Below, piece after piece: positions 41,657 through 50,731 of a DNA stretch of 64,000 nucleotides; the first letter of the stretch is position 1, and every line of letters begins with the position of its first letter. A model generated the notes under the pieces. The model saw only the letters and a program-made list of their open reading frames with translations, searched no databases and had not been told where the DNA came from. A program made the translations under genes and the position numbers. The stretch comes from an uncultured Eubacteriales bacterium (GTDB lineage Bacteria; Bacillota_A; Clostridia; Oscillospirales; Oscillospiraceae): contig ONPY01000004.1 in assembly GCA_900319835.1 (NCBI GenBank), positions 1-64,000 on the forward strand, in the 5' to 3' direction.

Positions 41657-43582
41657 TTAAAACTTTCTGGCAGTCTCCACATGGGCTGCCGTATCCCGGT
41701 AAGCTTCCACGTTCCGGGGATTCTCGCTGACCTCTGTGTCTCCAACACGCCACCAGGAACCGTAGCCCTCGGTCATGGACTTGGGCAGTACGCGGATATC
41801 GAAGAGCACCGGCACATCCTTGATGAATTTGGCCTCCGCGATGGCGGCGCGCAGCTGCTCCAGGCTGCGGATGGTGTAGCCCTTGCATCCGTAGCCCTCG
41901 GCGATCTTGGCAAAATCCACCGGCATGAAGGGGCCGGAGTGCTTTCCATCCTCGCCCCGGAAGCGCAGCTCGGTACAGAGGGTGTCGTTGCCGTGGCCCA
42001 CCTGCAGGTTGTTGATGCAGCCGAAGCTGGCGTTGTTGAAGAGGCAGATATTGATCTTCTTGTGCTCCTGGAGAGCGGTGAGCATCTCGGAGTGGAGCAT
42101 GATGAAGCTGCCGTCGCCGGCCATGGCATAGACGTCCCTGTCGCCGATGGCGTACTTCACGCCCAGGGCGCCGGACACCTCATAGCCCATGCAGGAGTAG
42201 CCGTACTCCATATGATAGGTGTCAAGGGCTCTGGGCCGCCACATGCGCTGCATGTCGCCGGGCAGAGAGCCGGAGGCGCCGATGACTACATCCTCGGGGT
42301 CGATGCACGCGTTGATCAGGCCCAGCACCGCGGTCTGGGTCAGCTCCGCGTCCAGATCCTCAGCAAAGCGGAAGGCGGATCTGGCGTTCCGGTCGTTCAC
42401 TTCGGGCACATAATCCGGCCCGAAGCTGATGCCGTCCAAGCGCTGCAGTTCCTGCTTCCAGCGGGCGATAGCCTCGTCCACCTCAGTGGTATAGGGGGCC
42501 TTGTAGCCATCCAGCGCACGGAGCAGGGCGGGCAGGGCCATCTTGGCATCCGCCACCACAGGCACCGCCGCGTCCATCTTCAGGGCCTGGAACTCGGATA
42601 CGTTGATGTTCACGAACCTGGCGTCGTCCCGGAAGAGCCATTTGGAGGAGGTGGTAAAGTCGGTGTAGCGGGTGCCCACCCCGATGATGACGTCCGCTTC
42701 CCTGGCGATCTCATTGGCGGCTGAGCAGCCGGTGACGCCGATGCCGCCCAGGTTCAGGGGATGATCCCACACCACCGCGCTCTTGCCCGCCTGGGTCTCG
42801 CCGAAGGGGATGCCGGTCTCCTCAACAAAAGTGCGGAATTGCTCATGCGCCTCACTGTAGCGCACGCCGCCGCCGCAGATGAGGAGAGGCTTTTTGGCCG
42901 TGCGGATCAATGCCGCAGCCTCCGTCAGGGCTTCCGCCTCCGGCAGGCGGCGGGCTAAACGGTGGACCCGCTTGCGGAAAAAGCTTTCCGGATAATCGTA
43001 GGCTTCTCCCTCCACATCCTGAGGCATGGCGATGCAGACGGCGCCGGTATTGGCGGGGTCGGTCAGCACGCGCATGGCGGAGATCATGGCGCTCATCAGC
43101 TGCTCGGGGCGGACGATGCGGTCCCAATACCGGCAGACAGCGCGGAAGGCGTCGTTGGTGGAGAGAGACAGATCATGGATCTGCTCCACCTGCTGCAGCA
43201 CCGGATCTGGCTGGCGGCAGGCATAGACATCGCCGGGCAGGATCAACACGGGGATGTTGTTGGCCGTAGCGGTGGCGGCGGCGGTGACCATGTTGGCAGC
43301 ACCGGGACCAACGGAACTGGTGACCGCGATGATCTTCTTTCGCTTGCACTGCCGGGCAAAGGCCACGGCGGTATGGGCCATGCCCTGCTCATTCTTCCCT
43401 TGCCAGACCTTCATTCGGTGGGCCTCCTGGCCCAAAGCCTGCCCAAGGCCCACCACGTTGCCGTGGCCGGGCAGCATGATCACACCCTCCACGAAAGGAT
43501 GCTCGATGCCGTCATAGGCAATATACTGGTTTTCCAGGAAGCGGACCAAGGCCTGTGCCATAGTCAAACGTACGGTTTTCAT
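41657..43582 (-). CDS. iolD: 3D-(3,5/4)-trihydroxycyclohexane-1,2-dione acylhydrolase
   Basis: Thiamine-diphosphate enzyme opening the ring of the inositol-derived diketone to 5-deoxy-glucuronate, 641 residues. The N-terminal domain reads [18 protein letters not shown] with [20 protein letters not shown], the middle domain [20 protein letters not shown], and the C-terminal domain has the ThDP motif [12 protein letters not shown]...NNASFG. Length and motifs fit IolD. AAGGAGG precedes the ATG; 13 bases separate it from iolG. Confidence 0.94.
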   Translation of the reverse strand: MKTVRLTMAQALVRFLENQYIAYDGIEHPFVEGVIMLPGHGNVVGLGQALGQEAHRMKVWQGKNEQGMAHTAVAFARQCKRKKIIAVTSSVGPGAANMVTAAATATANNIPVLILPGDVYACRQPDPVLQQVEQIHDLSLSTNDAFRAVCRYWDRIVRPEQLMSAMISAMRVLTDPANTGAVCIAMPQDVEGEAYDYPESFFRKRVHRLARRLPEAEALTEAAALIRTAKKPLLICGGGVRYSEAHEQFRTFVEETGIPFGETQAGKSAVVWDHPLNLGGIGVTGCSAANEIAREADVIIGVGTRYTDFTTSSKWLFRDDARFVNINVSEFQALKMDAAVPVVADAKMALPALLRALDGYKAPYTTEVDEAIARWKQELQRLDGISFGPDYVPEVNDRNARSAFRFAEDLDAELTQTAVLGLINACIDPEDVVIGASGSLPGDMQRMWRPRALDTYHMEYGYSCMGYEVSGALGVKYAIGDRDVYAMAGDGSFIMLHSEMLTALQEHKKINICLFNNASFGCINNLQVGHGNDTLCTELRFRGEDGKHSGPFMPVDFAKIAEGYGCKGYTIRSLEQLRAAIAEAKFIKDVPVLFDIRVLPKSMTEGYGSWWRVGDTEVSENPRNVEAYRDTAAHVETARKF

Positions 43583-43593
43583 CGTCTTCCTCC

Positions 43594-44394
43594 TTATCCC
43601 TTGAAGATGTGGTCGTTGGCATCCGGTTTCCAGAGCCAGGCGTGTTCTGGGTCGTCGATGCGGGTCTTCAGCCAGGGATCGCCGTCCAGATGCCGGATCC
43701 CCCAGGAGTAGCAGAGGGCATACCCGGGAGCGGTGACCTGGGAGTGGAAGCCCGAGGTGATAATGCTCATGCCGTTGTGACCGGTTTTGTAGATCTCCCC
43801 GTTGGCAAAGCCCGCCCCGAAGCCCTGGGGATGGTCAAAGCGGTAAAAGTACACCTCCGGCTGAGGATGGTGGTGGGGCGGGTAGCTGGACCACTTGCCC
43901 GGGTAGCTGAGCACCTCCCCCAGCACCATGTTGGAGAAGGGAGCGTTTTCATAATCGAAGAAGGTCTTGATTTCCCTCTTCATTGCGCCCATCAGCTCGC
44001 CCTTGGCGCCGGCGTGCTGGGTCTGCACGGTCTCCGGGGTGTACAGGACAGCTTCATAGTCCCGCTCGTTCAGGGTCTTCTGTATGTAGATCTCGCTATG
44101 GCAGCGGGCGGTAAGGCGGATCTCGGTGCGTCTGGGAGCCAGCAGACAGTATGCCTCGTGATAGAAGCAGTCCGGGCGCTGGGCTTCAACGCGCTTGTCA
44201 TTCCAGGCAATCTCTGCCGCGCCCTGGAAGAGCAGCACCGCGCATTCCTTCTCCTCCTCCCAGATGGTGAAGCTGTCCCCTTCCTCCATGAGCAGCAGGC
44301 CTACGTCCATCATGGTACCATAGTCGTCCTCAGCGGTGTCGATATAGGTATTGTAGCCCCGCTGCAGCTCGGTGTTCTTATTCAGGTAAGTCAT
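43594..44394 (-). CDS. iolB: 5-deoxy-glucuronate isomerase
   Basis: Cupin-type isomerase giving 2-deoxy-5-keto-D-gluconate, 266 residues. Two beta-barrel halves; the metal site is in [16 protein letters not shown] (about residues 170-185). [20 protein letters not shown] and [15 protein letters not shown] are also IolB-like. The start at 44394 lies eight bases from the iolE stop with GAGG inside the iolE end. Confidence 0.93.
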   Translation of the reverse strand: MTYLNKNTELQRGYNTYIDTAEDDYGTMMDVGLLLMEEGDSFTIWEEEKECAVLLFQGAAEIAWNDKRVEAQRPDCFYHEAYCLLAPRRTEIRLTARCHSEIYIQKTLNERDYEAVLYTPETVQTQHAGAKGELMGAMKREIKTFFDYENAPFSNMVLGEVLSYPGKWSSYPPHHHPQPEVYFYRFDHPQGFGAGFANGEIYKTGHNGMSIITSGFHSQVTAPGYALCYSWGIRHLDGDPWLKTRIDDPEHAWLWKPDANDHIFKG

Positions 44395-44401
44395 GCTTGC
44401 C

Positions 44402-45304
44402 TCACAGTCCGGTATGCTCGCGGATATAGCGCCGCCCCTTGATGGCATACTCCAGCGGATCGGCCTTGGCCGGGTCCTGCTCAGCCTCTACCAGCAGCCA
44501 GCCCTGATAGCCGGCCTCGCTCAGCACCTGAAATACAGGATCGAAATCCACGTTGCCGTCTCCCGGAACGGTGAAGGCGCCGTTGCGCACGGCGGTGAGA
44601 AAGCTCCAGTTGTTCTTTCTGGCCTCCTCCACTACGCTGAGACGCATGTCCTTCAAATGCACATGACCCACCCGGTCCACATATTTTTTCAGCATGGTCA
44701 GGGGATCCTCGCCGGCGAAGGTGAAGTGGCCCGTGTCATAGCAGAGGAAGACGGCCTCAGGGTCGGTATTGGCCATCATGCGGTCTGTCTCCTCCGAGGT
44801 CTGCACCACAGTGCCCATATGGTGGTGGAAGCAGAGCTTGAAGCCCCGCTCCCGGGCTACCCTTCCCAGCTTGTTCAGTCCGTCGCAGAAGCGGTCCCAC
44901 TCGGCATCGCTCATCACATATTTGTGACCGCCGGTGAGAATGGGAACCTCCGTCTTCCCCTGGATCGAGTAGCTCTGCTCGCTGACATTGATGCGGTTGG
45001 CACCTACAGCCGTGAGAAAGTCCAGCTCCCGGATGAAGTCTGCCTCCACCTCCTCATAGGGCTTTGTGAGCAGGAAGGAGGAGAACCAGCGGCTGGCGAT
45101 GCGCATGCCGCGCAGATCCAGCTGCCTTTTCAGCTCCACAGGATCGCTGGGGTATTTGTTGCCGATCTCACAGCCGGTGAAGCCCGCCAGGGCCATCTCG
45201 CTGACCGTCTGCTTGAAGGTGTTCTCCGCGCCCAGCTCAGGCATATCATCATTGCACCAGCCGATGGGCGCAATGCCGAGAAAAACAGTTTTGGGGTCAA
45301 ACAT
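44402..45304 (-). CDS. iolE: Inosose dehydratase (TIM-barrel, IolE)
   Basis: Dehydrates scyllo-inosose to the trihydroxycyclohexanedione, 300 residues. It begins FLGIAPIGWCNDDMPELG, the IolE signature, with metal ligands expected in FHHHMGTVVQT, CYDTGHFTFAG and VGHVHLKDM. The gene order iolE-iolB-iolD-iolG follows the pathway apart from IolG. GGGAGG precedes the start. Confidence 0.94.
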   Translation of the reverse strand: MFDPKTVFLGIAPIGWCNDDMPELGAENTFKQTVSEMALAGFTGCEIGNKYPSDPVELKRQLDLRGMRIASRWFSSFLLTKPYEEVEADFIRELDFLTAVGANRINVSEQSYSIQGKTEVPILTGGHKYVMSDAEWDRFCDGLNKLGRVARERGFKLCFHHHMGTVVQTSEETDRMMANTDPEAVFLCYDTGHFTFAGEDPLTMLKKYVDRVGHVHLKDMRLSVVEEARKNNWSFLTAVRNGAFTVPGDGNVDFDPVFQVLSEAGYQGWLLVEAEQDPAKADPLEYAIKGRRYIREHTGL

Positions 45305-45322
45305 CCCTTTCTTCCTCCCTTT

Positions 45323-46387
45323 TCAAGCGTTAAAATGTGCAACCAATCCGGCGAAGTCGGTCCCCTCCTCCACCGCGCCCAGGCTGATGGAAAGCTCCGT
45401 CAGTTCCCGAGCCAGAGCCTCGCTCACCGCAAAGCCCGTCTTTTTCATCTCATCAAATTTCCGATATTCGATCTCGCCCGGCAGGAAGATCTCCTGCACG
45501 CCGGGAGCCTTGCGTCCATCCTTCATCATGCGCACATAGCGGTCCACCTCGTCCTTGAACTGCTCGATGGGCATGAATTTGCCGGGATCGATCACGATCA
45601 CGCAAAAGCCGGTGTTTTCCTTTTCCAGCTTGGAGAACAGGCCCAGATCCGTGCCGAAGCAGGCGGCGGAGAACATGGTGCTGAGCACGTCCACCATTAC
45701 AGCCAGACCATAGCCCTTATGCCCCGCGATGGGAGACAGGGAGAAGGCCTTTCCAGGGTCCGTGGTGGGAGCGCCGTCATAGTCCTTGGCCCACTCCGCG
45801 GGAATGGGTTGGCCCTCCCGCTCGGCCGCCTGGATCTTGCCCATGGCCACGCAGGTGGTGGAGATGTCCATCACGATGGGATACTCCTTCCCCGCCGGAA
45901 CGCCCAGGATGATGGGGTTCGTGCCGATGAGCCGGTCAGCCCCGCCGAAAGGCGAGGTGAAGGCATAGGTGTTGCAGCAGACCAGCGCCACCATATCGTC
46001 CGCAGCGGCGCGCCACCCGTAATAGGAGCCGCAGCCGATGTTGGCATTGTGGCGTCCTACTGCCATGGCAATGCCGAATTCTCTGGCCTTTTCCTTCGCC
46101 AGGTCATATGCCTTGTTTACGGAAACAATTCCGGAGCCGTTATCACAGTCGAACACCAAAACGGCGCCGCTGTCAAGTAGTTTTTCAAATCTGGGTTTGT
46201 TGTTCAGGGAGCCTGCCTTGATCTGACGCAGATAGCGGGTCAGGCGGGACAGGCCATGGGAATACACGCCGGTAAAGTCCGAGTGGGCGATGACCTTGGC
46301 AATGATCTCCGCGTCCCCTTCCGGAAAGTCCGAGACGGTGAGAATGCCGCGAACCAGGCGCACTTCTTCTTCATAGCCGATATTCAT
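45323..46387 (-). CDS. Malate/L-lactate dehydrogenase family oxidoreductase (Ldh2 fold)
   Basis: NAD(P)-dependent 2-hydroxyacid dehydrogenase of the non-Rossmann Ldh2 family, 354 residues. Family blocks are SDFTGVYSHGLSRLTRYL (catalytic His), GIAMAVGRHNANIGCGSYYGW, and MDISTTCVAMGKIQAA; AGHKGYGLAVMVDVL is near residue 230. The substrate could be malate, lactate, sulfolactate, ureidoglycolate or a sugar acid. Next to a LarA-like gene, a 2-hydroxyacid such as lactate or an aldonate is plausible. The start at 46387 has AGAAGGA. Confidence 0.88.
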   Translation of the reverse strand: MNIGYEEEVRLVRGILTVSDFPEGDAEIIAKVIAHSDFTGVYSHGLSRLTRYLRQIKAGSLNNKPRFEKLLDSGAVLVFDCDNGSGIVSVNKAYDLAKEKAREFGIAMAVGRHNANIGCGSYYGWRAAADDMVALVCCNTYAFTSPFGGADRLIGTNPIILGVPAGKEYPIVMDISTTCVAMGKIQAAEREGQPIPAEWAKDYDGAPTTDPGKAFSLSPIAGHKGYGLAVMVDVLSTMFSAACFGTDLGLFSKLEKENTGFCVIVIDPGKFMPIEQFKDEVDRYVRMMKDGRKAPGVQEIFLPGEIEYRKFDEMKKTGFAVSEALARELTELSISLGAVEEGTDFAGLVAHFNA

Positions 46388-46406
46388 AGCATTTCCTTCT
46401 TTCGAT

Positions 46407-47657
46407 TCAGTTACGGATCCTGGGCAGCGTAGAGCCTCCAAAGGGCATGGCCAGAACGCTGGCGCCTGCGCCAAGCTCCCGGAAGGCGGCGTCCAGCGCC
46501 TCCTGGGCCGAGGGCATGGGGTTGAGGAAAATGGAGCGCACAAACTCCTCCTCCAGGTCCGATACCAGGCAGACCCTGGCCTTCCGCAGGGTCATGGCAA
46601 TGGCTGCGGCCTTATGCCCGCCCAGCTGGAAATCCCTGCCGATGCGTTCGATCATGGCCTCCGGTGAGGGGGATGTAGTCATCCACTCCTCAAATACCCG
46701 CTCGCCCAGACCCTCCCGGCAGGAGCCGATCAGGATGATGATGCCGCCCTGGCGCACCGCGTGGCGGGCATTGTCCAGGGCCTTCTGGGTTTGGTACAGG
46801 TTCAGGTCCTTTGGCGCTCCACCCTGGCTCACGATCACGATGTCCGCCGGCCTGTCAAGGAGCTTGAGATAGATGGTATCCAGAAAAGCGCAGAGCTTCC
46901 GATGAGCTGCTGTCACGTCTCCTGCAGCCGCGCACAGGATCTCCTTGTGCTCGCCCAGCACCACATTCAGGATAAAGTCGATCCCGCAGATGGCCCCGGC
47001 CTCCTCGATGTCCATACGCAGGGGATTTCCTTCCAGATTTCCGGCGCAGGCCTCCGGGCGCACCATCATGGAGTGATTCGACTGAATGGCCGCCCTTGTG
47101 GAGCAGCCCGGCATGATCGCCTTGGCCCCGCCGGAATAGCCGGCGAAATAATGGTACTCCACATTCCCCAGGCAGATCCTCCGATCCGCCTCGGCCACAA
47201 CCCGTGTAATATCCACCGGGGTTCCCGCCTTGGTGACGCCCAGGTGCACGCAATCGGTCGGATCGCTGTCCACGCAGCGGATCTCCCGCCAGGCCCGCTC
47301 CCCCGCCAGGCGGCGCTTCTCCTCATCGCTCTGATGTCGGTGGCTGCCCAGGGCAAAGACCAGCGTGATATCCTCCGGCCGGATCCCCGCGGCATAGAGC
47401 TCATCCAGCAGCGGGGGCATCACCTTGGCCGTGGGCATGGGCCGGGTCAGATCGCTGGTGATGATGGCAACAGTCTGGCCGGGATGAAGGATCTCCCTCA
47501 GACGCGGCGATCCCACAGGCTCCCGCAAGGCCCGGCGCACTTCTTCCTCCTCCGAGGCGATGGCGGGGGCCGCGTTTGCCCGCAGCACCCCCATCAGGTT
47601 CTTCTCGGGCAGCTCCACAGTCTGCACACCGCTGCCCATTCCGAATTCCAGCTTCAT
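46407..47657 (-). CDS. LarA family nickel-pincer racemase/epimerase
   Basis: 416 residues, related to lactate racemase LarA, which uses a pyridinium-dithiocarboxylate nickel cofactor. Expected active-site segments are GSHRHQSDEEK, EYHYFAGYSGGAKAIMPG (cofactor-bearing Lys) and SNHSMMVRPEACAGNLEGNP. Other LarA homologues epimerise sugar acids. No larB, larC or larE cofactor genes are in the window. The ATG overlaps the stop of the transketolase C-subunit gene (ATGA), so translation is coupled. Confidence 0.85.
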   Translation of the reverse strand: MKLEFGMGSGVQTVELPEKNLMGVLRANAAPAIASEEEEVRRALREPVGSPRLREILHPGQTVAIITSDLTRPMPTAKVMPPLLDELYAAGIRPEDITLVFALGSHRHQSDEEKRRLAGERAWREIRCVDSDPTDCVHLGVTKAGTPVDITRVVAEADRRICLGNVEYHYFAGYSGGAKAIMPGCSTRAAIQSNHSMMVRPEACAGNLEGNPLRMDIEEAGAICGIDFILNVVLGEHKEILCAAAGDVTAAHRKLCAFLDTIYLKLLDRPADIVIVSQGGAPKDLNLYQTQKALDNARHAVRQGGIIILIGSCREGLGERVFEEWMTTSPSPEAMIERIGRDFQLGGHKAAAIAMTLRKARVCLVSDLEEEFVRSIFLNPMPSAQEALDAAFRELGAGASVLAMPFGGSTLPRIRN

Positions 47658-48622
47658 TTCGTCTGTTTCCTCTTCACGGCCTCCCGCGCAGCACGGGTCA
47701 CATGCTCCGCTGTCAGGCCGAAGCGCTGCTGCAGATAGCCCTGGGGACCCACCTCGCCGAAGCAATCCTCCACAGCCACCGCCTCCAGCGGTGTGGGGCA
47801 GCGGCGGGCCAGCAGCTCGCTCACAGCAGAAGTAAGGCCGCCGATCCGGTTGTGATTTTCCGCTGTGACCACGGCGCCGGTCTTTTCGGCCCAGGCCAGC
47901 ACAGCCTCCTCGTCCAGGGGTTTCACGGTAAAGCAGTCCACCACTGCGGCGCTGATGCCCTCTTCCTCCAGGGTTTTGGCGGCCTGCATGGCCTCATGGA
48001 CCAGAATGCCGCAGGCGAAGATCACAACATCCGTGCCCTCCCGCAGCGTCACGGCCTTGCCAATGGGCAGCTCGCTTCCCTCCGCATAGACCTTGGCATA
48101 GCTCTTACGTCCCACGCGGATGTACTTCACCCCCGGGCGATCCTTGCACTGGCGCAGGACGCTTATGAGCATGGTGGGGTCGGTAACATCGATCACAGTG
48201 GCGCCGGGAATGGCCCGGTAAAGCGCCATGTCCTCAAAGGGCATGTGTGTTCCACCGTTCATGGCGGCGGTGACTCCTGGGTCGGTTCCGATTATGGTGA
48301 TGTCGTTTTTCGCGTAGCCAGCCGAGAGGAAAAGTTGGTCGTAGCAGCGGCGGGAGGCAAAGGGTCCGAAGGTATGCACCATAGGCTTGAAGCCCGCAGC
48401 GGCCAGGCCGCAGGCCACGCCGATCATGTTGGCCTCAGCAATGCCGCAGTTGATCGCGCGGTCTGGATTGGCAGCGGCCCACTTGGCGGTGCCGATGCAG
48501 TTCATCAGGTCAGCATCCAGATAGATAAAGTCAGGATCCTCCGCAGCCAGGGCAGGGATGGTCTCCCCCAGCACGCTCTTGCAGAGGCGGGGATCCATGC
48601 TGCCGTCATATACGATCTTCAT
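47654..48622 (-). CDS. Transketolase family protein, C-terminal subunit
   Basis: 322 residues: the pyrimidine-binding and C-terminal domains of a split transketolase. DAGLMNCIG-like DADLMNCIGTAKWAAANPDRAINCGIAEANM holds the catalytic Glu region (GIAEANM), FGPFASRRCYDQLFLSAGYA follows, and TVKPLDEEAVLAWAEKTGAVVTAENHNRIGGL is the C-terminal domain. It overlaps the N-subunit gene (ATGA). Split transketolases act on several ketose phosphates; the donor here is unknown. Confidence 0.92.
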   Translation of the reverse strand: MKIVYDGSMDPRLCKSVLGETIPALAAEDPDFIYLDADLMNCIGTAKWAAANPDRAINCGIAEANMIGVACGLAAAGFKPMVHTFGPFASRRCYDQLFLSAGYAKNDITIIGTDPGVTAAMNGGTHMPFEDMALYRAIPGATVIDVTDPTMLISVLRQCKDRPGVKYIRVGRKSYAKVYAEGSELPIGKAVTLREGTDVVIFACGILVHEAMQAAKTLEEEGISAAVVDCFTVKPLDEEAVLAWAEKTGAVVTAENHNRIGGLTSAVSELLARRCPTPLEAVAVEDCFGEVGPQGYLQQRFGLTAEHVTRAAREAVKRKQTK

Positions 48623-49461
48623 GCTTCCACCTCCCAGGCCTGTTTTTCAGCCTCCAACGCCTTGGTCCAGCGCTCGTACTGCTCATCGCTCACCGGCAGG
48701 CTGTGGTTCATAACCTTTTCGGCCACCTCCTGCACGCCTGCGCCCTTCACCGTGTCCAGCACAATGGCATAGGGCCGTTCACCGCCGGCTCTGGTGCGTT
48801 CCAGAGCCGGGACCAGCTCATCGATGTCGTTGCCGTTTACCTTCACGGTGTCAAAGCCGAAAGCCTGCAGCTTCTGAACAAAGTCCCCCATGGGATAGAC
48901 GTCCTGGGTCCAGCCGTCCAACTGCCGCTTGTTCCAGTCCAGCAGAACGACCAGGTTTCCAAGCTTTTTGGCACAGGCAAAAGCCAGCGCCTCCCAAACC
49001 TGGCCTTCGTTGCTTTCCCCGTCTCCCAGGATCAGGAAAACGCGGCTGTCCCTGTCCCGCAGCTTGTCCCCAAGGGCCATACCGGCAGCAAGTGAGGCGC
49101 CCTGCCCCAGGGAGCCTGTGGTCATATCAACGCCGGGGGTCTTATTGCGGTCACAGTGGCTGGGCAGGCGGGTACCCGGTCGGTTCAGGGTCTTCAGCTC
49201 CTCATAGGGGAAAAAGCCCTTCAGAGCCAGGGTGCCGTACACGGCAGGTCCTGCATGGCCCTTGGAGCAAACCAGCTTGTCCCGCTCTGGCCACTTGGGA
49301 TCTTGGGGATCATAGCGCATTTCTCTGCCGTAAAGCACGGCCAGCACATCCGCAATGCTCAGCGCGCCGCCGATATGGCCCGAGCCAATGGCGTGGATGG
49401 CTTCAATAGCAGCCATGCGAATCTGGCAGGCAAAGGCTTTCAGTTTTCTGTTCTCGTCCAT
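48619..49461 (-). CDS. Transketolase family protein, N-terminal (ThDP-binding) subunit
   Basis: 280 residues with GSGHIGGALSIADVLAVLYG, SKGHAGPAVYGTLALKGFF, and the ThDP/Mg motif GDGESNEGQVWEALAFA ... DWNKRQLDG. With its partner it forms a two-subunit enzyme. The start at 49461 has GAAGGGAG and overlaps the last bases of pgk by a few nucleotides on the other side of the stop. Part of the ten-gene DeoR-linked operon. Confidence 0.92.
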   Translation of the reverse strand: MDENRKLKAFACQIRMAAIEAIHAIGSGHIGGALSIADVLAVLYGREMRYDPQDPKWPERDKLVCSKGHAGPAVYGTLALKGFFPYEELKTLNRPGTRLPSHCDRNKTPGVDMTTGSLGQGASLAAGMALGDKLRDRDSRVFLILGDGESNEGQVWEALAFACAKKLGNLVVLLDWNKRQLDGWTQDVYPMGDFVQKLQAFGFDTVKVNGNDIDELVPALERTRAGGERPYAIVLDTVKGAGVQEVAEKVMNHSLPVSDEQYERWTKALEAEKQAWEVEA

Positions 49462-49462
49462 T

Positions 49463-50722
49463 TCATGCTCCCTTCTCGGGAATGGCGGAGCCATGGCGCA
49501 GCGCCCGCACCACGGGCAGCTCCTCCCCGCTCAAAAAGCGGATCAGCGCGCCGCCGCCGGTGCAGATATAGCCCATCTTTTCCGTCAGCTCATACTTTTC
49601 CGTGGCGGTGATGCTGTCGCCCCCACCCAGAACGGTGTACCCCTTGGTATCGGCAATAGCCTGCCACACGGCCTTGGTACCGTACTCGCTTGCCACCTGC
49701 TCAAAGACGCCCATGGGTCCGTTGACGAACACCGTGCCCGCCGAGAGGATGGCCTCCCGGTAGGTTTTGGCCGTCCAATAGCCCACATCCACCGCGGCGA
49801 TTTCCGCCGGGATTTCGCCCACCAGAGCCTCCTGGCGTTTGCCGTCCTTCACCCAGGCCAGGTCCTTGGGCAGCTGGATCTTGCCGCCGTAGCGCATATA
49901 CAGGGTCTTCGCCTTCTCGATGAATTCTCCGTAATTGGATTTGTAGATAAAGTCCAGGCTGCCCTGGCCGATGCCGTTGCCGGCGGCGGCCAGGAAGATG
50001 TTTCCCACAAGGCCCCCTGTGAGGATCGTGTCCGCTACGCCCCGGGAGAGTACCGTCTCCATCATCTGGAACGCGTCGGCGATCTTGGCGCCGCCCAGCA
50101 CGAACACGCAGGGCCGCTCCGGCTGCTCCATCACCTGGGACACCGCACAGTATTCCTGCTCAAAGAGCCGGCCCATGGCGGAGGGAAGCACCTGCTCAAA
50201 GCCGCAGAGGCTTGGCTGATCCCGATGGGCGGCAGCAAAGGCGTCACACACATAGAGGTCTGCCAGAGGAGCGAGTTTTTCCACCACCTGGGTCTTGGCC
50301 TGCTCAACGTGGCTCAGGCGCAGCTTCTGTTCAAAGAGGGTCTGCTCCTCCGCCACAAAACGAACGTTGTCCAGCAGCAGGATTTCCCCTTCCCTCAAGC
50401 CGCGGATGGCTTCCCGGGCAGCGGGACCGCACACATCGTCGATCCACTTCACTTCCCGGCCCAGCAGCTGAGTCAGCACAGCGGCATGGGGCTTGGTGCT
50501 ATAGTAGTTTTTATATTCGATGTCGCTTCCCTGATGGGCCAGCAGCACCAGCTTTGCTCCCTTGTCCGCAAGCTCCCGCACCGTGGGCACGCAGGCCCGG
50601 ATGCGGTTGATGCTTTTCAGGGTGCCGGTGGCCCGGTCCACGGGCTGGTTGATGTCCACCCGGCAGAGAACGGTTTTCCCCCGCACGGAAACCTCGTCCA
50701 GGGTGCGGATTCCAAATCGCAT
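49463..50722 (-). CDS. pgk: Phosphoglycerate kinase, archaeal-type, altered substrate site
   Basis: ATP-forming acyl-phosphate kinase, 419 residues. The N-terminal half follows archaeal PGKs (RVDINQPV; RIRACVPTV; KLVLLAHQG; VKWIDDVCGPAAREAI; EILLLDNVRF). The C-terminal nucleotide domain has FVLGGAKIADAF, VFVNGPMGVFE and GGGDSITATEKY. The bacterial/archaeal HxGRP or HQxRP motif reads HQGSD here, so the Arg that contacts 3-phosphoglycerate is Ser66. Asp23, Asn25, Arg40 and the late AHR are kept. It directly follows the archaeal-type GAPDH gene. A second, ordinary PGK is probably elsewhere in the genome; not visible here. Confidence 0.88.
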   Translation of the reverse strand: MRFGIRTLDEVSVRGKTVLCRVDINQPVDRATGTLKSINRIRACVPTVRELADKGAKLVLLAHQGSDIEYKNYYSTKPHAAVLTQLLGREVKWIDDVCGPAAREAIRGLREGEILLLDNVRFVAEEQTLFEQKLRLSHVEQAKTQVVEKLAPLADLYVCDAFAAAHRDQPSLCGFEQVLPSAMGRLFEQEYCAVSQVMEQPERPCVFVLGGAKIADAFQMMETVLSRGVADTILTGGLVGNIFLAAAGNGIGQGSLDFIYKSNYGEFIEKAKTLYMRYGGKIQLPKDLAWVKDGKRQEALVGEIPAEIAAVDVGYWTAKTYREAILSAGTVFVNGPMGVFEQVASEYGTKAVWQAIADTKGYTVLGGGDSITATEKYELTEKMGYICTGGGALIRFLSGEELPVVRALRHGSAIPEKGA

Positions 50723-50731
50723 GGTGCCTCC

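Noticed and set aside
46407..49461. Sulfo-transketolase or apulose-phosphate transketolase pathway
   Set aside because: A split transketolase and an Ldh2-type enzyme occur in such clusters, but no sulfosugar isomerase, sulfonate exporter or apiose genes are here, and iol genes are.
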